Shown in pieces: positions 51,610 through 60,948 of a DNA stretch of 64,000 nt. The stretch is taken from positions 558,001-622,000 of the forward strand of contig JBKBOU010000003.1 in NCBI GenBank assembly GCA_046293395.1, written 5' to 3'. This DNA comes from CAYNRA01 sp046293395 (lineage in GTDB: Bacteria; Bacteroidota; Bacteroidia; Cytophagales; Spirosomataceae). Numbering within the stretch: the stretch's first letter is position 1; each line of letters starts with the position of its first letter. The notes beneath the pieces are model-generated. The model was given only the letters and a program-made list of their open reading frames with translations. It searched no databases and was not told the origin of the DNA. Position numbers and translations under genes: made by a program.

Positions 51610-52057
51610 TTACAGAGAAATTAGGTAATTCGATTTGGTCCAAAAGCTGTTCTTCCAGCATATTAGCCCATTCGTTCAAATAAACGACTACATCCTCTTT
51701 GTAATTGCGACGTAGGTGGCGTTTTTCAAGTGGCAGTCTTTCTAGGATAGTTGGATTAGAAAGATATTCCAATGCTTGGAGGTCTTCTGTCGAGAAACCA
51801 AAGGAGAGAAGTTCAAAAATGAGTAAATCCATAGGAAGTTGGCTACCCGGGCAATAGTCGTTGAGTTGTTCACTCCAATCTCCTTTTCCACGCATGGCGT
51901 ATGCATGAATATCTGCTTTGGATAATTTAGTAATTTCTTGGGCTAAATTCCCGCAGTTGCAGCTACCCATGTGACCCCACATGTAAGGAGAGCCCTCATT
52001 TAGTCTTTTAGCTGTATTTCGCAATGCTTGGATAATTTTCAAATCTGCTCTTGCCAT
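51584..52057 (-). CDS. Conserved protein with CNCGN motif, 157 aa
   Basis: No signal peptide. A striking central stretch YMWGHMGSCNCGNLAQEIT is followed by helical sequence with another cysteine (NDYCPGSQLP) and a charged C-terminal helix (KEDVVVYLNEWANMLEEQLL). I do not recognise the family. The CNCGN cysteines could bind metal or form a disulfide. The gene precedes the beta-barrel gene and overlaps it by 26 bases; the two are likely cotranscribed. Confidence 0.65.
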   Translation of the reverse strand: MARADLKIIQALRNTAKRLNEGSPYMWGHMGSCNCGNLAQEITKLSKADIHAYAMRGKGDWSEQLNDYCPGSQLPMDLLIFELLSFGFSTEDLQALEYLSNPTILERLPLEKRHLRRNYKEDVVVYLNEWANMLEEQLLDQIELPNFSVNEKTPVWA

Positions 52058-52203
52058 AGCTTTGTATCGATTAATAGTTGAACTAAATTTACGTTAAAAA
52101 AGCGATTAAATATACACGATTCCGATTTGGGAACTAACATTTTGTTTTTTTAAAATGTTTATTCAAAAAAAAATGATTGGAAAATAATCCAAAACCTCTT
52201 AAT

Positions 52204-52272
52204 TCCACGTATATGAAAGACATCAAATCATGCATTGGAAGATGTACGCGTAGTTTCACGTATGTCCACAGG
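52204..52272. repeat. Paired CACGTAT direct repeats upstream of the ECF sigma gene
   Basis: TCCACGTATATG at 52205 and TTCACGTATGTC at 52255 share a 12-base core with few differences and lie exactly 50 bases apart. The second copy ends about 38 bases before the sigma factor start. They could be regulatory sites, but this is speculative. Confidence 0.35.
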
Positions 52273-52303
52273 AATTTTTTGAACCTCTAAACAACTAGTA
52301 ACA

Positions 52304-52843
52304 TTGGCAACAATTGCACTCAAGTACACAGAAGATGAGTTAGTTGCTTCGCTGAAAAGGAACGAGAAAAGAGCGTTTGACTATTTGTACGACAATTATT
52401 CATCGGCATTATTCGGGATTATCTACCGGATAGTCAATGATGAAATTCAGGCGGAAGATGTCATGCAGGAAGTTTTCTTGAAGATTTGGCGAAAGATTAA
52501 CGACTACGACCCTAGCAGAGGTCGCCTTTTTACCTGGATGATGAATATCGCGCGAAATTCGTCGATTGATCACCTAAGGAAAGACAAAGTAGCGCTTGAC
52601 GACATCGATGAGTCTGTCAGTAAGTTAGATAAAATGGCGCATTTTCAACCAGAAATCGCGACATTAGATTTGCGTGAACTGATGAAAAAGCTTAAACCAG
52701 AAAGACAGATATTGCTGGATATGGTGTATTTGCAAGGTTACACACAAGAAGAAGCAGCTACCAAGCTGAATATTCCGTTGGGTACAGTTAAGTCGAGGAT
52801 TAGAATTGCTTTGCAAGATTTGAAAAATTATTTCGCGATATGA
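52304..52843 (+). CDS. ECF sigma factor (sigma-70 family), 179 aa
   Basis: Region 2 (FDYLYDNYSSALFGIIYRIV, VMQEVFLKIWRKI, FTWMMNIARNSSIDHLRK) and region 4 (RQILLDMVYLQGYTQEEAATKLNIPLGTVKSRIR) are complete. The only usable start is TTG at 52304; an in-frame stop lies 24 bases upstream and there is no ATG before region 2. The rare start may limit expression. Its stop overlaps the anti-sigma start by four bases. Confidence 0.92.
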   Translation: MATIALKYTEDELVASLKRNEKRAFDYLYDNYSSALFGIIYRIVNDEIQAEDVMQEVFLKIWRKINDYDPSRGRLFTWMMNIARNSSIDHLRKDKVALDDIDESVSKLDKMAHFQPEIATLDLRELMKKLKPERQILLDMVYLQGYTQEEAATKLNIPLGTVKSRIRIALQDLKNYFAI

Positions 52844-53670
52844 ATGTAAATGAATATATAAGTTCAGGTATTTTAGAGGAATACGTTTTAGGCGTAGTCT
52901 CAGACCAAGAACGTCGTGAAGTTCAGTGTCTTTCTAAAATTTACCCCGAAATCGAGTTGGAGCTCCGTAAACTAGAAGAGTCTATGGGTAGCTATCTTGG
53001 TTTGTATGCAAAAGAACCGCCTGTGTCTTTGAAAAATAAAATCTTTGCACAGATGGATTTTTCCTCTCCTTTGGAGGAGAACAAGACAGCAGAACAGACG
53101 CAATTTGTTGCGCAAACTCCAGTTTCTGTTGTACCAGAAGTTGAGAAGGAAGTTCAGGTCATTCAGTTTACGCCTGCTTGGTCTAAAGTTTCTGTTGCAG
53201 CATCTGTTTTGCTTGCTGTTGGCTTAGGTTGGGCGGTGTTCAATATGAAGCAAATCATTGAGACCAACGGGCAGCTTAGCAACCAAGTGAGCATTTTAGA
53301 AAAAGTAACAGACCAAAACAGTGATTTACTCGCGATGTACCAAAACCCGCAAAATAAAGTGGTTCGGTTGGCGGGAGTAGAAAAATCACCTGAAAGCTCT
53401 GTCGTTGTTTTCTGGAACCAGCAAAATAACGAAGTAGCCCTTGTTGTGGATAATCTTCCCAAACCGGAAGCAGGCAAACAGTACCAACTCTGGACTATCG
53501 TAGATGGCAAACCAGTTGACATGGGCATGCTTGACCAAGAGTTTGGTAGTAAAATATTGCAGATGAAAGGAGCCGCCGGCAACGTGGCAGCCTTCGCAAT
53601 CACCCTTGAAAAAGAAGGAGGAAGCCCCGTACCTACATTAGAACAAATGTATGTCGTGGGCAACGTTTAG
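52840..53670 (+). CDS. RskA-type anti-sigma factor, 276 aa
   Basis: The N-terminal cytoplasmic part (SSGILEEYVLGVVSDQERREV) is the anti-sigma domain, followed by a polar linker, one membrane span (VSVAASVLLAVGLGWAVF, about residue 120) and a RskA C-terminal periplasmic domain (SSVVVFWNQQNNEVALVVDNLP, GKQYQLWTIVDGKPVDMGML). It would hold the cotranscribed sigma factor at the membrane until a periplasmic signal. The inducing signal is unknown. Confidence 0.88.
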   Translation: MNVNEYISSGILEEYVLGVVSDQERREVQCLSKIYPEIELELRKLEESMGSYLGLYAKEPPVSLKNKIFAQMDFSSPLEENKTAEQTQFVAQTPVSVVPEVEKEVQVIQFTPAWSKVSVAASVLLAVGLGWAVFNMKQIIETNGQLSNQVSILEKVTDQNSDLLAMYQNPQNKVVRLAGVEKSPESSVVVFWNQQNNEVALVVDNLPKPEAGKQYQLWTIVDGKPVDMGMLDQEFGSKILQMKGAAGNVAAFAITLEKEGGSPVPTLEQMYVVGNV

Positions 53671-53683
53671 AGGTAAAGTGAAT

Positions 53684-53720
53684 AGACACCATCGTTTCTG
53701 ACTTTGGTGTCTTTATTTTT
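53684..53720. terminator. Bidirectional terminator between anti-sigma and FucP-like genes
   Basis: AGACACCA (53684-53691) pairs with TGGTGTCT (53705-53712), followed by TTATTTTTTTT. The hairpin's right arm lies directly beside the stop codon of the minus-strand transporter. Confidence 0.65.
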
Positions 53721-54960
53721 TTTCTACCAATGTAAACGTATAAATAACAACTACACAAAAACAAACCAAAGGCACGAAAAACGAAAGCCGAATATTTGTC
53801 AATGCGTCGGATAATTGTCCTTGCAGACCCGTCATGACAGCCCCCCCGACAATCGCCATGACAAATCCAGCGCTCGCCAATTTTGTGTTTGTCTCCACCT
53901 TAGCCATCCCAAGTCCATAAATAGTTGGAAACATCAAGGACATACAGCCGGAAACACCCACCAATCCCCAAACGCCCAATTCTCCCGAACCGAAAATGGC
54001 AAATCCTGTGAGTATAACTGCTTTCACAGCCGCCCATTTTAAGAGAAAAAGTGCTTCGTAGAAATTCATCAAATACGTGAAAATCAAACGCACGACCAAA
54101 AATAGAGCCAACGAGGCTAAATAATAATTGGCTGCTTCTGCTTCATCTATCTTCAATTCTTCCATTACATATCGAATGGTAAAAGACCAGACCGTTATTT
54201 GTCCGCCTACATAAAAAAATTGAGTTAATACCGCTTTTCTATACGATTTATGTGAAATCAACTGATAGATACCTGAGGCAATCGAATGTGAATCTTTGGT
54301 ATCTGACACTTCTGGCATCGGCGTGTAAAAAATAAGTAACCAAATGATTATCAAGACAATAGCAACGCCAACGTAGGGAGTCATAACGGCTGCCAACTCG
54401 TCGGATTGCAATTGGTATAGCACTTCTTTGGACATGGTTTCACGTTGCTCTGCCGTGGCGGCATGTAATTCAGATAGAATCAAGAATTTACTCAAGGCTA
54501 CGCCAATAATTGAACCAATGGGGTTGAAAGATTGGGCAAGATTGAGTCGTTTTACGGCTGTTTCACGACTTCCTAAGGTGAGAATAAACGGGTTCGTCGC
54601 GGTTTCTAAGATAGACAAACCACCTGCCAAGATGAACAACGCTCCCAAGAAGTGACTATATACTTGTGTTTGACTTGCCGGATAAAAAAGAAGTGAGCCA
54701 CCAATAAATAAGCCCAAACCCATCAAAATACTTGTCTTGTAACTAAACTTTTGTGCCAAAATAGAGGCTGGAATCGCCAAACAAAAGTAAGCGCCATAAA
54801 ACGCATATTGGACAAAAGTAGTCTGAAAATCGCCCATACTCATAATTCGTTTGAAAGCCGCAAGGAGCGTATCTGTCATGTTATTTGCTAAGCCCCAAAA
54901 TAAAAAAAGAGAGGTCAATAGAATGAAAATCCAACGTTGGTTCGTAGAGGTAGTTTGCAT
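53713..54960 (-). CDS. FHS/FucP-family MFS sugar transporter, 415 aa
   Basis: Twelve hydrophobic segments fit the MFS fold. The FucP-like features include FLFWGLANNMTDTLLAAFKRIM, FVQYAFYGAYFCLAIPAS, and ETATNPFILTLGSRETAVKRLNLAQSFNPIGS. It imports a monosaccharide, for example fucose, glucose or galactose, with protons. It is divergent from glpK across 162 bases. Substrate cannot be decided from sequence. Confidence 0.88.
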   Translation of the reverse strand: MQTTSTNQRWIFILLTSLFLFWGLANNMTDTLLAAFKRIMSMGDFQTTFVQYAFYGAYFCLAIPASILAQKFSYKTSILMGLGLFIGGSLLFYPASQTQVYSHFLGALFILAGGLSILETATNPFILTLGSRETAVKRLNLAQSFNPIGSIIGVALSKFLILSELHAATAEQRETMSKEVLYQLQSDELAAVMTPYVGVAIVLIIIWLLIFYTPMPEVSDTKDSHSIASGIYQLISHKSYRKAVLTQFFYVGGQITVWSFTIRYVMEELKIDEAEAANYYLASLALFLVVRLIFTYLMNFYEALFLLKWAAVKAVILTGFAIFGSGELGVWGLVGVSGCMSLMFPTIYGLGMAKVETNTKLASAGFVMAIVGGAVMTGLQGQLSDALTNIRLSFFVPLVCFCVVVIYTFTLVEKK

Positions 54961-55122
54961 CGGGTTAAGGTAGATTAGGTTAAAAAAGAAACTACGAATT
55001 ACTCATTTTTCGGCATGTTTTTTACCATCTATCTCCATATATTTCTATTTTTTCTATGTATTCATCTATTTCTTTCCAATATTTACCATCCTAATTATTG
55101 AAATTTTACCCGCTATTCATCT

Positions 55123-56619
55123 ATGAAATATATCGCATCTATAGACCAAGGAACAACAAGTACCCGTTGTATTCTCTTTGATTATTCTGGAAAAATCATT
55201 TCCATTGACCAAAAAGAACACCAACAAATTTTCCCCAAAGCTGGCTGGGTAGAGCACAATCCCGAAGAAATTTGGAAGAATACACAAGAAGTTGTGGCGA
55301 GAGCTCGAATCAACAAAGAAATATCCGTCAAAGACATAGCTGCTTGCGGCATTACCAACCAACGTGAAACGACGGTTTTATGGAATAAAAGAACCGGAAA
55401 ACCCTACTACAACGCCATCGTTTGGCAAGATACACGCGTAGGGAAACGAGTTGAAGAACTAGAAAAAAGCCACGGCAGCCAATGGTTTCGCGAAAAAACA
55501 GGTCTTCCATTAGCTACCTATTTTAGTGGTTTAAAAATCCAATGGATTCTCGAAAACGTTCCGTCCGTTCAGGCAGATATTGAAAAAAAAGAGGTTTTAT
55601 TCGGAAATATGGATACGTTTATCGCTTGGCACTTGACGGGCGGGCCGCGTGGTGGTTTACATATTACGGATGTCACGAATGCCTCTCGGACTCAATTGAT
55701 GAACTTACATTCGCTTGCGTGGGACGAGACTATCTTGGATTTACTTCAAATTCCCGTATCTATTCTTCCACAAATTGTACCGAGCAGTCAAAAATACGGG
55801 CTCATTTCCTCTGAAATCATGGAGGGAGTTCCGCTTGCAGGTATTCTTGGCGACCAACAAGCGGCGCTTGTCGGGCAGACTTGCTTTACCCCAGGTGAAG
55901 CCAAAAATACGTATGGAACGGGGTGTTTTATGCTCATGAATACGGGCACAAAATTGGTTCCTTCCACCCACGGTTTGCTCACTACAGTTGCGTATCAATT
56001 TGCGGGACAACCAACGCATTATGCACTCGAAGGCTCTGTGGCAATTGCGGGTGCGCTGGTTCAATGGTTGCGCGATAATTTGGGAATCATCCAACAAAGC
56101 CATGAAATACAGCCACTTGCTGAAACCGTCGAAGACAACGGAGGCGCTTATTTTGTTCCTGCTTTCTCTGGTTTATATGCTCCTTATTGGGACAGTTCCG
56201 CGCGTGGTGTCATGACAGGTTTGACTCGCTACGTGAACAAAGGGCATTTGGCGCGGGCTATTTTGGAAGCAACTGCCTACCAGACACGCGATGTTTTGGA
56301 AGCAATGGAAAAAGATGCGCAAATAGCTATAAAATCGTTGCGCGTGGACGGTGGAATGACGGTGAATGACTTGCTCATGCAATTTCAAGCCGATATGCTT
56401 GACGCGGAGGTAATTCGGCCGATGATGATTGAAACAACGGCTCTGGGAGCTGCTTACGCCGCTGGTTTGGCTGTTGGTTACTGGAAAAGTCAAGAAGATT
56501 TGCTCGCAAATTGGGGAATTGATAAGACTTGGAAACCCAAGATGGCAGAAACAACTCGGTCACAAAATTACCACGGTTGGTTGAAGGCCATCGAAAGAGC
56601 AAAAAAATGGGAAGATTGA
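55123..56619 (+). CDS. glpK: Glycerol kinase, 498 aa
   Basis: The FGGY-kinase motifs are present: ASIDQGTTSTRCILFD, CGITNQRETTVLWN, WQDTRV, YGTGCFMLMNTG, VPAFSGLYAPYWDSSARG, and GGMTVNDLLMQFQADM. It phosphorylates glycerol to glycerol-3-phosphate. No glpF or glpD is adjacent. Confidence 0.96.
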   Translation: MKYIASIDQGTTSTRCILFDYSGKIISIDQKEHQQIFPKAGWVEHNPEEIWKNTQEVVARARINKEISVKDIAACGITNQRETTVLWNKRTGKPYYNAIVWQDTRVGKRVEELEKSHGSQWFREKTGLPLATYFSGLKIQWILENVPSVQADIEKKEVLFGNMDTFIAWHLTGGPRGGLHITDVTNASRTQLMNLHSLAWDETILDLLQIPVSILPQIVPSSQKYGLISSEIMEGVPLAGILGDQQAALVGQTCFTPGEAKNTYGTGCFMLMNTGTKLVPSTHGLLTTVAYQFAGQPTHYALEGSVAIAGALVQWLRDNLGIIQQSHEIQPLAETVEDNGGAYFVPAFSGLYAPYWDSSARGVMTGLTRYVNKGHLARAILEATAYQTRDVLEAMEKDAQIAIKSLRVDGGMTVNDLLMQFQADMLDAEVIRPMMIETTALGAAYAAGLAVGYWKSQEDLLANWGIDKTWKPKMAETTRSQNYHGWLKAIERAKKWED

Positions 56620-56735
56620 CACACGTTTATCACCGAAAGAAAAATAGAAGTAACCTTTACATACTCTTCTAAACGCATTTGGTCTTTCATTTTAAATTCA
56701 AATCTACAACCATACTCTTTAGATAGTACAAAGTA

Positions 56736-56767
56736 AAAGCGCCATTCCCTTTTTGGGATGACGCTTT
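56736..56767. terminator. Hairpin terminator between glpK and pepA
   Basis: AAAGCG-C-CAT-T-CCC (56736-56749) pairs with GGGATG-A-CGCTTT (56755-56767) with two small mismatches. It lies between convergent genes and has AT-rich flanks. Confidence 0.55.
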
Positions 56768-56803
56768 CACTCATTTAATGACTATCTTGTTCACCGAAAC
56801 ACC

Positions 56804-58258
56804 TCACAAAACCCCTGCCTGGTTTTCAATATACGCCGAAAGCAAGCGAATGCCGTATGCGGTGGCAGACTTCATTTTTCCGTAGGGTGAGTCGCCAAAA
56901 GCTACTCCTGCAATGTCTAAATGTACCCAAGCCGGATGTTTTTCCGTGAATATCTCCAAAAATTTAGCTGCTGTGATTGCTCCAGCTATCGGCGCGGACG
57001 AGAGGTTTTTAATATCGGCTACGTCTGAATCCATCATCGGGGCATATTCATCCCACAAAGGCAAACGCCATACTTTTTCACCTGTTTGCATTCCAAATTC
57101 AGTTAAGGAAGCCGCCAATTCATCGTTTGAAGTCAACATAGCCGCAGCAGCATACCCCAAAGCCATGATGCAATTGCCCGTCAGCGTTGCCAAATCAATC
57201 AAAATATCTGGTTGGAAGGTACGGTTCAGATAAGTCAATCCATCCGCTAAAATCAAACGTCCTTCGGCATCTGTATTAATCACTTCTATGGTTTTACCTG
57301 AAAAAGAAGAGATAACGTCGCCAGGTTTCAATGCCAGCCCATCGACACAATTCTCTGTAACAGGAATTGCCGCAACGAGGTGAATCGGCACGTGGCGTTT
57401 CGCCATCAACTCGACTGTTCCCAAAACTGCCGCCGCTCCTCCCATATCTGACTTCATGTAGTTCATATTGTCTCCTGGTTTGAGCGAAACTCCGCCGGTG
57501 TCAAACGTTACACCTTTTCCGACTAGGCCAATCGTTGGTTTATTTGCTTGTTTCTCTCCGTATTCGAGGACGATAAATAAAGGCGGATGTGCGACACTTC
57601 CTTTTCCGACTGCCAAAAGAGCATGTAAGCCGAGCGTTTCACAAGCGGCAGCGTCCAAAACTGTTGCTTTGTACTTGTATTTTTCAGCACTAGCAAGCGC
57701 CCAATCCGCTAACTTATCTGGCGTTTTATGATTTGCCGGAGCATCCACCAAACGCAGCATTTCAAGTTGTGTCTCCGCCGTTTCAAATCCGCGTTTCATC
57801 TGTTTTTCCACAACCTCTCCTTCTTTTTCCGTGATGAAAGCAAGAGCGGGATTTACATAAAATCCAGTTGCCGCCAAGGTATCTGTTTTGTACAAACCAA
57901 TGCGGTATTGCCCCAAATAAATACCAGTAGCCAAAGCTTCTATTTGTTCGCCTAGATAACAAATTTGAAGAGATTGATTTAATTTTTGATGAAATTTGAA
58001 GAAAAAGTGCCGCGCTACTTGCAGTACGCGAAGAGACGTTGGGTTATCACCTAATCCAACCAAATAGACTTTTTTACCTTGAATAAATACCGGAAGAATT
58101 TCATCGGTTTGTCCTTTGAACTCACGCTCCAATGTTGCGGAATCCAGCGGGAATGAAGTTGCTATTTTAGCTAGTTCGGCCGAAAGTGTGCTGGCTGAAA
58201 GAAAATATATATCTGCAATTCCTGTGAAAGAATTTGTGTTCTGATAACTCCATTTCAT
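56804..58258 (-). CDS. pepA: Leucyl aminopeptidase (M17), 484 aa
   Basis: The M17 catalytic core is clear: VGKGVTFDTGGVSLKPG, the metal-site DMGGAAAVLG region, the hallmark NTDAEGRLILADGL and an LTGNCIMALG segment. The N-terminal domain is divergent, as in many Bacteroidota members. It releases N-terminal residues from peptides in the cytoplasm. It is the third gene of a unit with the dipeptide epimerase and APC permease. Confidence 0.93.
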   Translation of the reverse strand: MKWSYQNTNSFTGIADIYFLSASTLSAELAKIATSFPLDSATLEREFKGQTDEILPVFIQGKKVYLVGLGDNPTSLRVLQVARHFFFKFHQKLNQSLQICYLGEQIEALATGIYLGQYRIGLYKTDTLAATGFYVNPALAFITEKEGEVVEKQMKRGFETAETQLEMLRLVDAPANHKTPDKLADWALASAEKYKYKATVLDAAACETLGLHALLAVGKGSVAHPPLFIVLEYGEKQANKPTIGLVGKGVTFDTGGVSLKPGDNMNYMKSDMGGAAAVLGTVELMAKRHVPIHLVAAIPVTENCVDGLALKPGDVISSFSGKTIEVINTDAEGRLILADGLTYLNRTFQPDILIDLATLTGNCIMALGYAAAAMLTSNDELAASLTEFGMQTGEKVWRLPLWDEYAPMMDSDVADIKNLSSAPIAGAITAAKFLEIFTEKHPAWVHLDIAGVAFGDSPYGKMKSATAYGIRLLSAYIENQAGVL

Positions 58259-58346
58259 ATTTTTTGTATCTGATTGATGCGTGAATAGTTTAATTTATCT
58301 CTGATTGTAAAGAACATGTTTTGGGACACAAATGATTTCAAAATGT

Positions 58347-59372
58347 TCATTCTCTCTCTAAATCACGAAGGATAGCTCCAATCCCGGGTCTTTCCGGAAA
58401 AATCACAGCTCCTTTTTCTACACGAACACCCGATGCAGGGTCATTGGCGATGAGCAGAGCGCCATCCATATCTACATAATCTAAGAGAGGCAATAATTGC
58501 GCAATAGCCGAAATTCCTACACTGCTTTCCGTCATGCAGCCGCACATGGTTTTCATTCCAAAGTCTTTTGCTTGGGCTATCATACGCCGTGCGGGAGTGA
58601 GTCCACCACATTTGGCTAATTTGATATTTACGCCATGGAATTTCCCGACGCAAGCCAAAACATCTTGTTCCTGAACACAACTTTCATCAGCAATAACAGG
58701 TAAAACAGACTTGGCAAAGACTTCCTCCATTTCTGCCATTTGGTTTGCAGGCAAGGGTTGTTCGATGAACTCTACACCCAATTTTTTTAATTCAGGTGCA
58801 TATTTAATGGTCTGTTCGACAGTCCAGGCGCAGTTGGCATCTACTCGAAAAACTGCGTTGGAGTGTTTTCGGAGTGCTTCGACAATCGCTAAGTCGTTTT
58901 CTGTACCCAATTTTATCTTATAAATAGGAAAATCAACCTCTTTCATTTTTTGTACCATTTGGTCGATTTCGTCAATCCCGATGGTATAATTGGACAGCGG
59001 AACACAATCTAAGCTCAACTCCCAAGACGCATACAACGGTTTGCCTTGTTTTTGGGCGAATAAATCATGTGCTGCGATGTCTAAGGCACATTGTGCAAAG
59101 CGATTTTCGTGCAAGAAAGGATCTAATTGTTGCCAAAGGTCTTCGGGCGATGTCCAAACTGCTGTTTCGATTCGTTCGCGCTGTATTTCGAGCAATTCTT
59201 CCATTTTTTGTGGTGTCATGCCATAATACGGGACAGGCGTTGCCTCCCCGACACCCTCTAGCCCATCTGCTTGCAGCCGAACAAAAAAAGTGTCTATACT
59301 AGACCGAGAACCGTGTGCAATCCGAAAAACAAAGGAATTGTGGAGACGATAAATATGGGTTTTTAAGCGCAT
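58347..59372 (-). CDS. Dipeptide (L-Ala-D/L-Glu) epimerase, enolase superfamily, 341 aa
   Basis: The N-terminal capping domain is followed by a muconate-lactonizing-type barrel: catalytic KIKLG (K-x-K), VDANCAW (first metal D), FIEQPLP (E), IADESC (D) and NIKLAKCGG (second catalytic K). The specific motif matches Ala-Glu epimerases, which interconvert L-Ala-D-Glu to L-Ala-L-Glu during murein peptide recycling. Position beside the M17 peptidase and an amino-acid permease supports this. Confidence 0.9.
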   Translation of the reverse strand: MRLKTHIYRLHNSFVFRIAHGSRSSIDTFFVRLQADGLEGVGEATPVPYYGMTPQKMEELLEIQRERIETAVWTSPEDLWQQLDPFLHENRFAQCALDIAAHDLFAQKQGKPLYASWELSLDCVPLSNYTIGIDEIDQMVQKMKEVDFPIYKIKLGTENDLAIVEALRKHSNAVFRVDANCAWTVEQTIKYAPELKKLGVEFIEQPLPANQMAEMEEVFAKSVLPVIADESCVQEQDVLACVGKFHGVNIKLAKCGGLTPARRMIAQAKDFGMKTMCGCMTESSVGISAIAQLLPLLDYVDMDGALLIANDPASGVRVEKGAVIFPERPGIGAILRDLERE

Positions 59373-59384
59373 TATTTTCTCGGA

Positions 59385-60722
59385 TTAAGCAGGTTCTTCA
59401 TTCAACTTTTTAACTCCTTTGTACAAAGGATAACTTATCACCAAGAAAATCAACGCATATTGGCTGCTCTTTAGGTCATTATAAACGGCGCCTATCAGAA
59501 ATAAAATAGACACAATCAGAAGAAACCAAGGAACAAACGGATACCCCCAAACTTTGTATGGACGAGGAAGTTCAGGTTCTTTTTTTCGAAGCATTAACAA
59601 AGAAGCAAACCCTGCGGCATAGCTCATTACAAAGAAAAATGTAGCGATGTCAGATAAAATCCCACAGGTATCTTTTCCGCTCAAAATAAGCAAAACGGAG
59701 CCCGCAGTCGTAAGTGGCATGGCCACAGAAGGAGTTCCACCTGCATTGACGCGTTGGGCTTTGTTCCAGAAAAGTCCGTCACGGCTCATCGAGTAAATAA
59801 CACGGGGGGCAAACATGACTTGTGCGTTCACGATTCCGAAAATCGAAAGCATCAAGAAAAGCGTAACGACTTTGGAGGCTTGGTCTCCGAAAATGAGTAA
59901 AATAGCATCTGATGCAGCTAATTTTGAGTTTGCCAAAACATCCATGGGCAATACATATAAAATGGCGGCATTGACTAACAAATAAATCAAGACGATGAGC
60001 GCCAATCCACCAATCATGGATTTCGGTAAATTTTTGGCGGGGTCTGTATTTTCTTCGGCAAAATAGGCTGCTGTATGCCAACCGTCGAATGTATAAAAAA
60101 TAGCTTGAAGAGCTGTAATAACACCTACCAACAGAGCAGGGCGGAGAACGGTTTCTGTCGTGGTTGTCAAATTAGATGCTTGTACAGAACCACCATAGGT
60201 AAAACAGATACCAACAAAAAGCAGAAGTCCAACCGCTTTTAGGAAAGACAGAATTTCTTGAGAGCGGCCACCGGATTTCGTACCAAACCAATGAAAGACA
60301 GTCAGGGCAAGGAGAACGGCAATCGCAATATATTGAATGAAGGGTTCGGTAGAAGGAAAGAGAAGCGCGAGGTACTCACTCATGGTATAAGCGCCAAAAC
60401 CCAATGCTGCGACCGTTCCAAACCAACTGGTAAAACCGGTGATAAAACCAAAATAATCACCAAAAGCCCGGCGAGCATAGATATACCATGCGCCTGCTTT
60501 GGGCATGGCAATACCGAGTTCTAAGGCACATAAAACACCTAAAAAGGCATATAAACTAACACTTAGCCAGACAAGCATAATGAGCCATGGGTCGCCAAGT
60601 TGTGCAGCGATAGGGCCCGGTTTGCGTAAAATTCCCGTTCCGATGGTTCCACCGATAGTGACGGCAATACCAAAGCTGACACCGAGAAGTTTGAGTAGTT
60701 GATTATCGTTTTTTGTGCTCAT
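59385..60722 (-). CDS. APC-family amino-acid permease, 445 aa
   Basis: The ATG at 60722 (MSTKNDNQLLKLLGVSFG) starts the conserved part; an 80-residue upstream extension is non-homologous. Twelve hydrophobic segments include GIAVTIGGTIGTGILRKPGPIAAQ, FITGFTSWFGTVAALGFG and TPSVAMPLT. It imports amino acids, perhaps those released by the peptidase. It is first in the unit. Its leader may contain a terminator (see 60843-60872). Confidence 0.9.
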   Translation of the reverse strand: MSTKNDNQLLKLLGVSFGIAVTIGGTIGTGILRKPGPIAAQLGDPWLIMLVWLSVSLYAFLGVLCALELGIAMPKAGAWYIYARRAFGDYFGFITGFTSWFGTVAALGFGAYTMSEYLALLFPSTEPFIQYIAIAVLLALTVFHWFGTKSGGRSQEILSFLKAVGLLLFVGICFTYGGSVQASNLTTTTETVLRPALLVGVITALQAIFYTFDGWHTAAYFAEENTDPAKNLPKSMIGGLALIVLIYLLVNAAILYVLPMDVLANSKLAASDAILLIFGDQASKVVTLFLMLSIFGIVNAQVMFAPRVIYSMSRDGLFWNKAQRVNAGGTPSVAMPLTTAGSVLLILSGKDTCGILSDIATFFFVMSYAAGFASLLMLRKKEPELPRPYKVWGYPFVPWFLLIVSILFLIGAVYNDLKSSQYALIFLVISYPLYKGVKKLNEEPA

Positions 60723-60762
60723 GCGTACAGAGTAAGGTTGATTATTGGTTTTTAGGATAAAG

Positions 60763-60770
60763 CAAAAATA
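60763..60770 (-). promoter_or_regulatory. Candidate promoter for the APC permease operon
   Basis: On the minus strand TATTTTTG is an exact TAnnTTTG match about 40 bases before the ATG at 60722, downstream of the leader terminator. No TTG lies at the standard distance upstream. Confidence 0.35.
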
Positions 60771-60842
60771 ACCAACCAAGCGGTTATATCTACTATTTGG
60801 CGCATTTTTTCGTATATTATCACAGCCTAGAAAGTGTAAAAT

Positions 60843-60872
60843 AAAAAAGCTCCAGCAAAAAATGCTGGAGCT
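60843..60872 (-). terminator. Leftward intrinsic terminator in the permease leader
   Basis: Read leftward, AGCTCCAGCA and TGCTGGAGCT form a perfect 10-base stem around five bases and are followed by TTTTTATTTT, a canonical terminator in the minus direction. It lies upstream of the permease start, where no minus-strand gene ends, so it either attenuates the permease operon or ends a short RNA. Confidence 0.75.
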
Positions 60873-60907
60873 CTCTGATTCATTATAGGTTATTAAGTAT
60901 CTCAATG

Positions 60908-60939
60908 CAAATCTATGCAATATTGTTTTAAATTTGCAA
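60908..60939 (-). promoter_or_regulatory. Leftward Bacteroidota-type promoter ahead of the leader terminator
   Basis: On the minus strand TTG (plus 60937-60939) is followed after 21 bases by TAGATTTG (plus 60908-60915), an exact match to the promoter pattern. The predicted start is near 60901, giving about 55-60 bases of RNA before the terminator at 60843-60872. Confidence 0.5.
60929..60936 (+). promoter_or_regulatory. Rightward -7 box for the DeoR-type regulator gene
   Basis: TAAATTTG on the plus strand is an exact TAnnTTTG match 53 bases before the regulator's ATG. It overlaps the leftward promoter, so the two would compete. No good -33 element is seen. Confidence 0.35.
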
Positions 60940-60948
60940 TAATAAATA

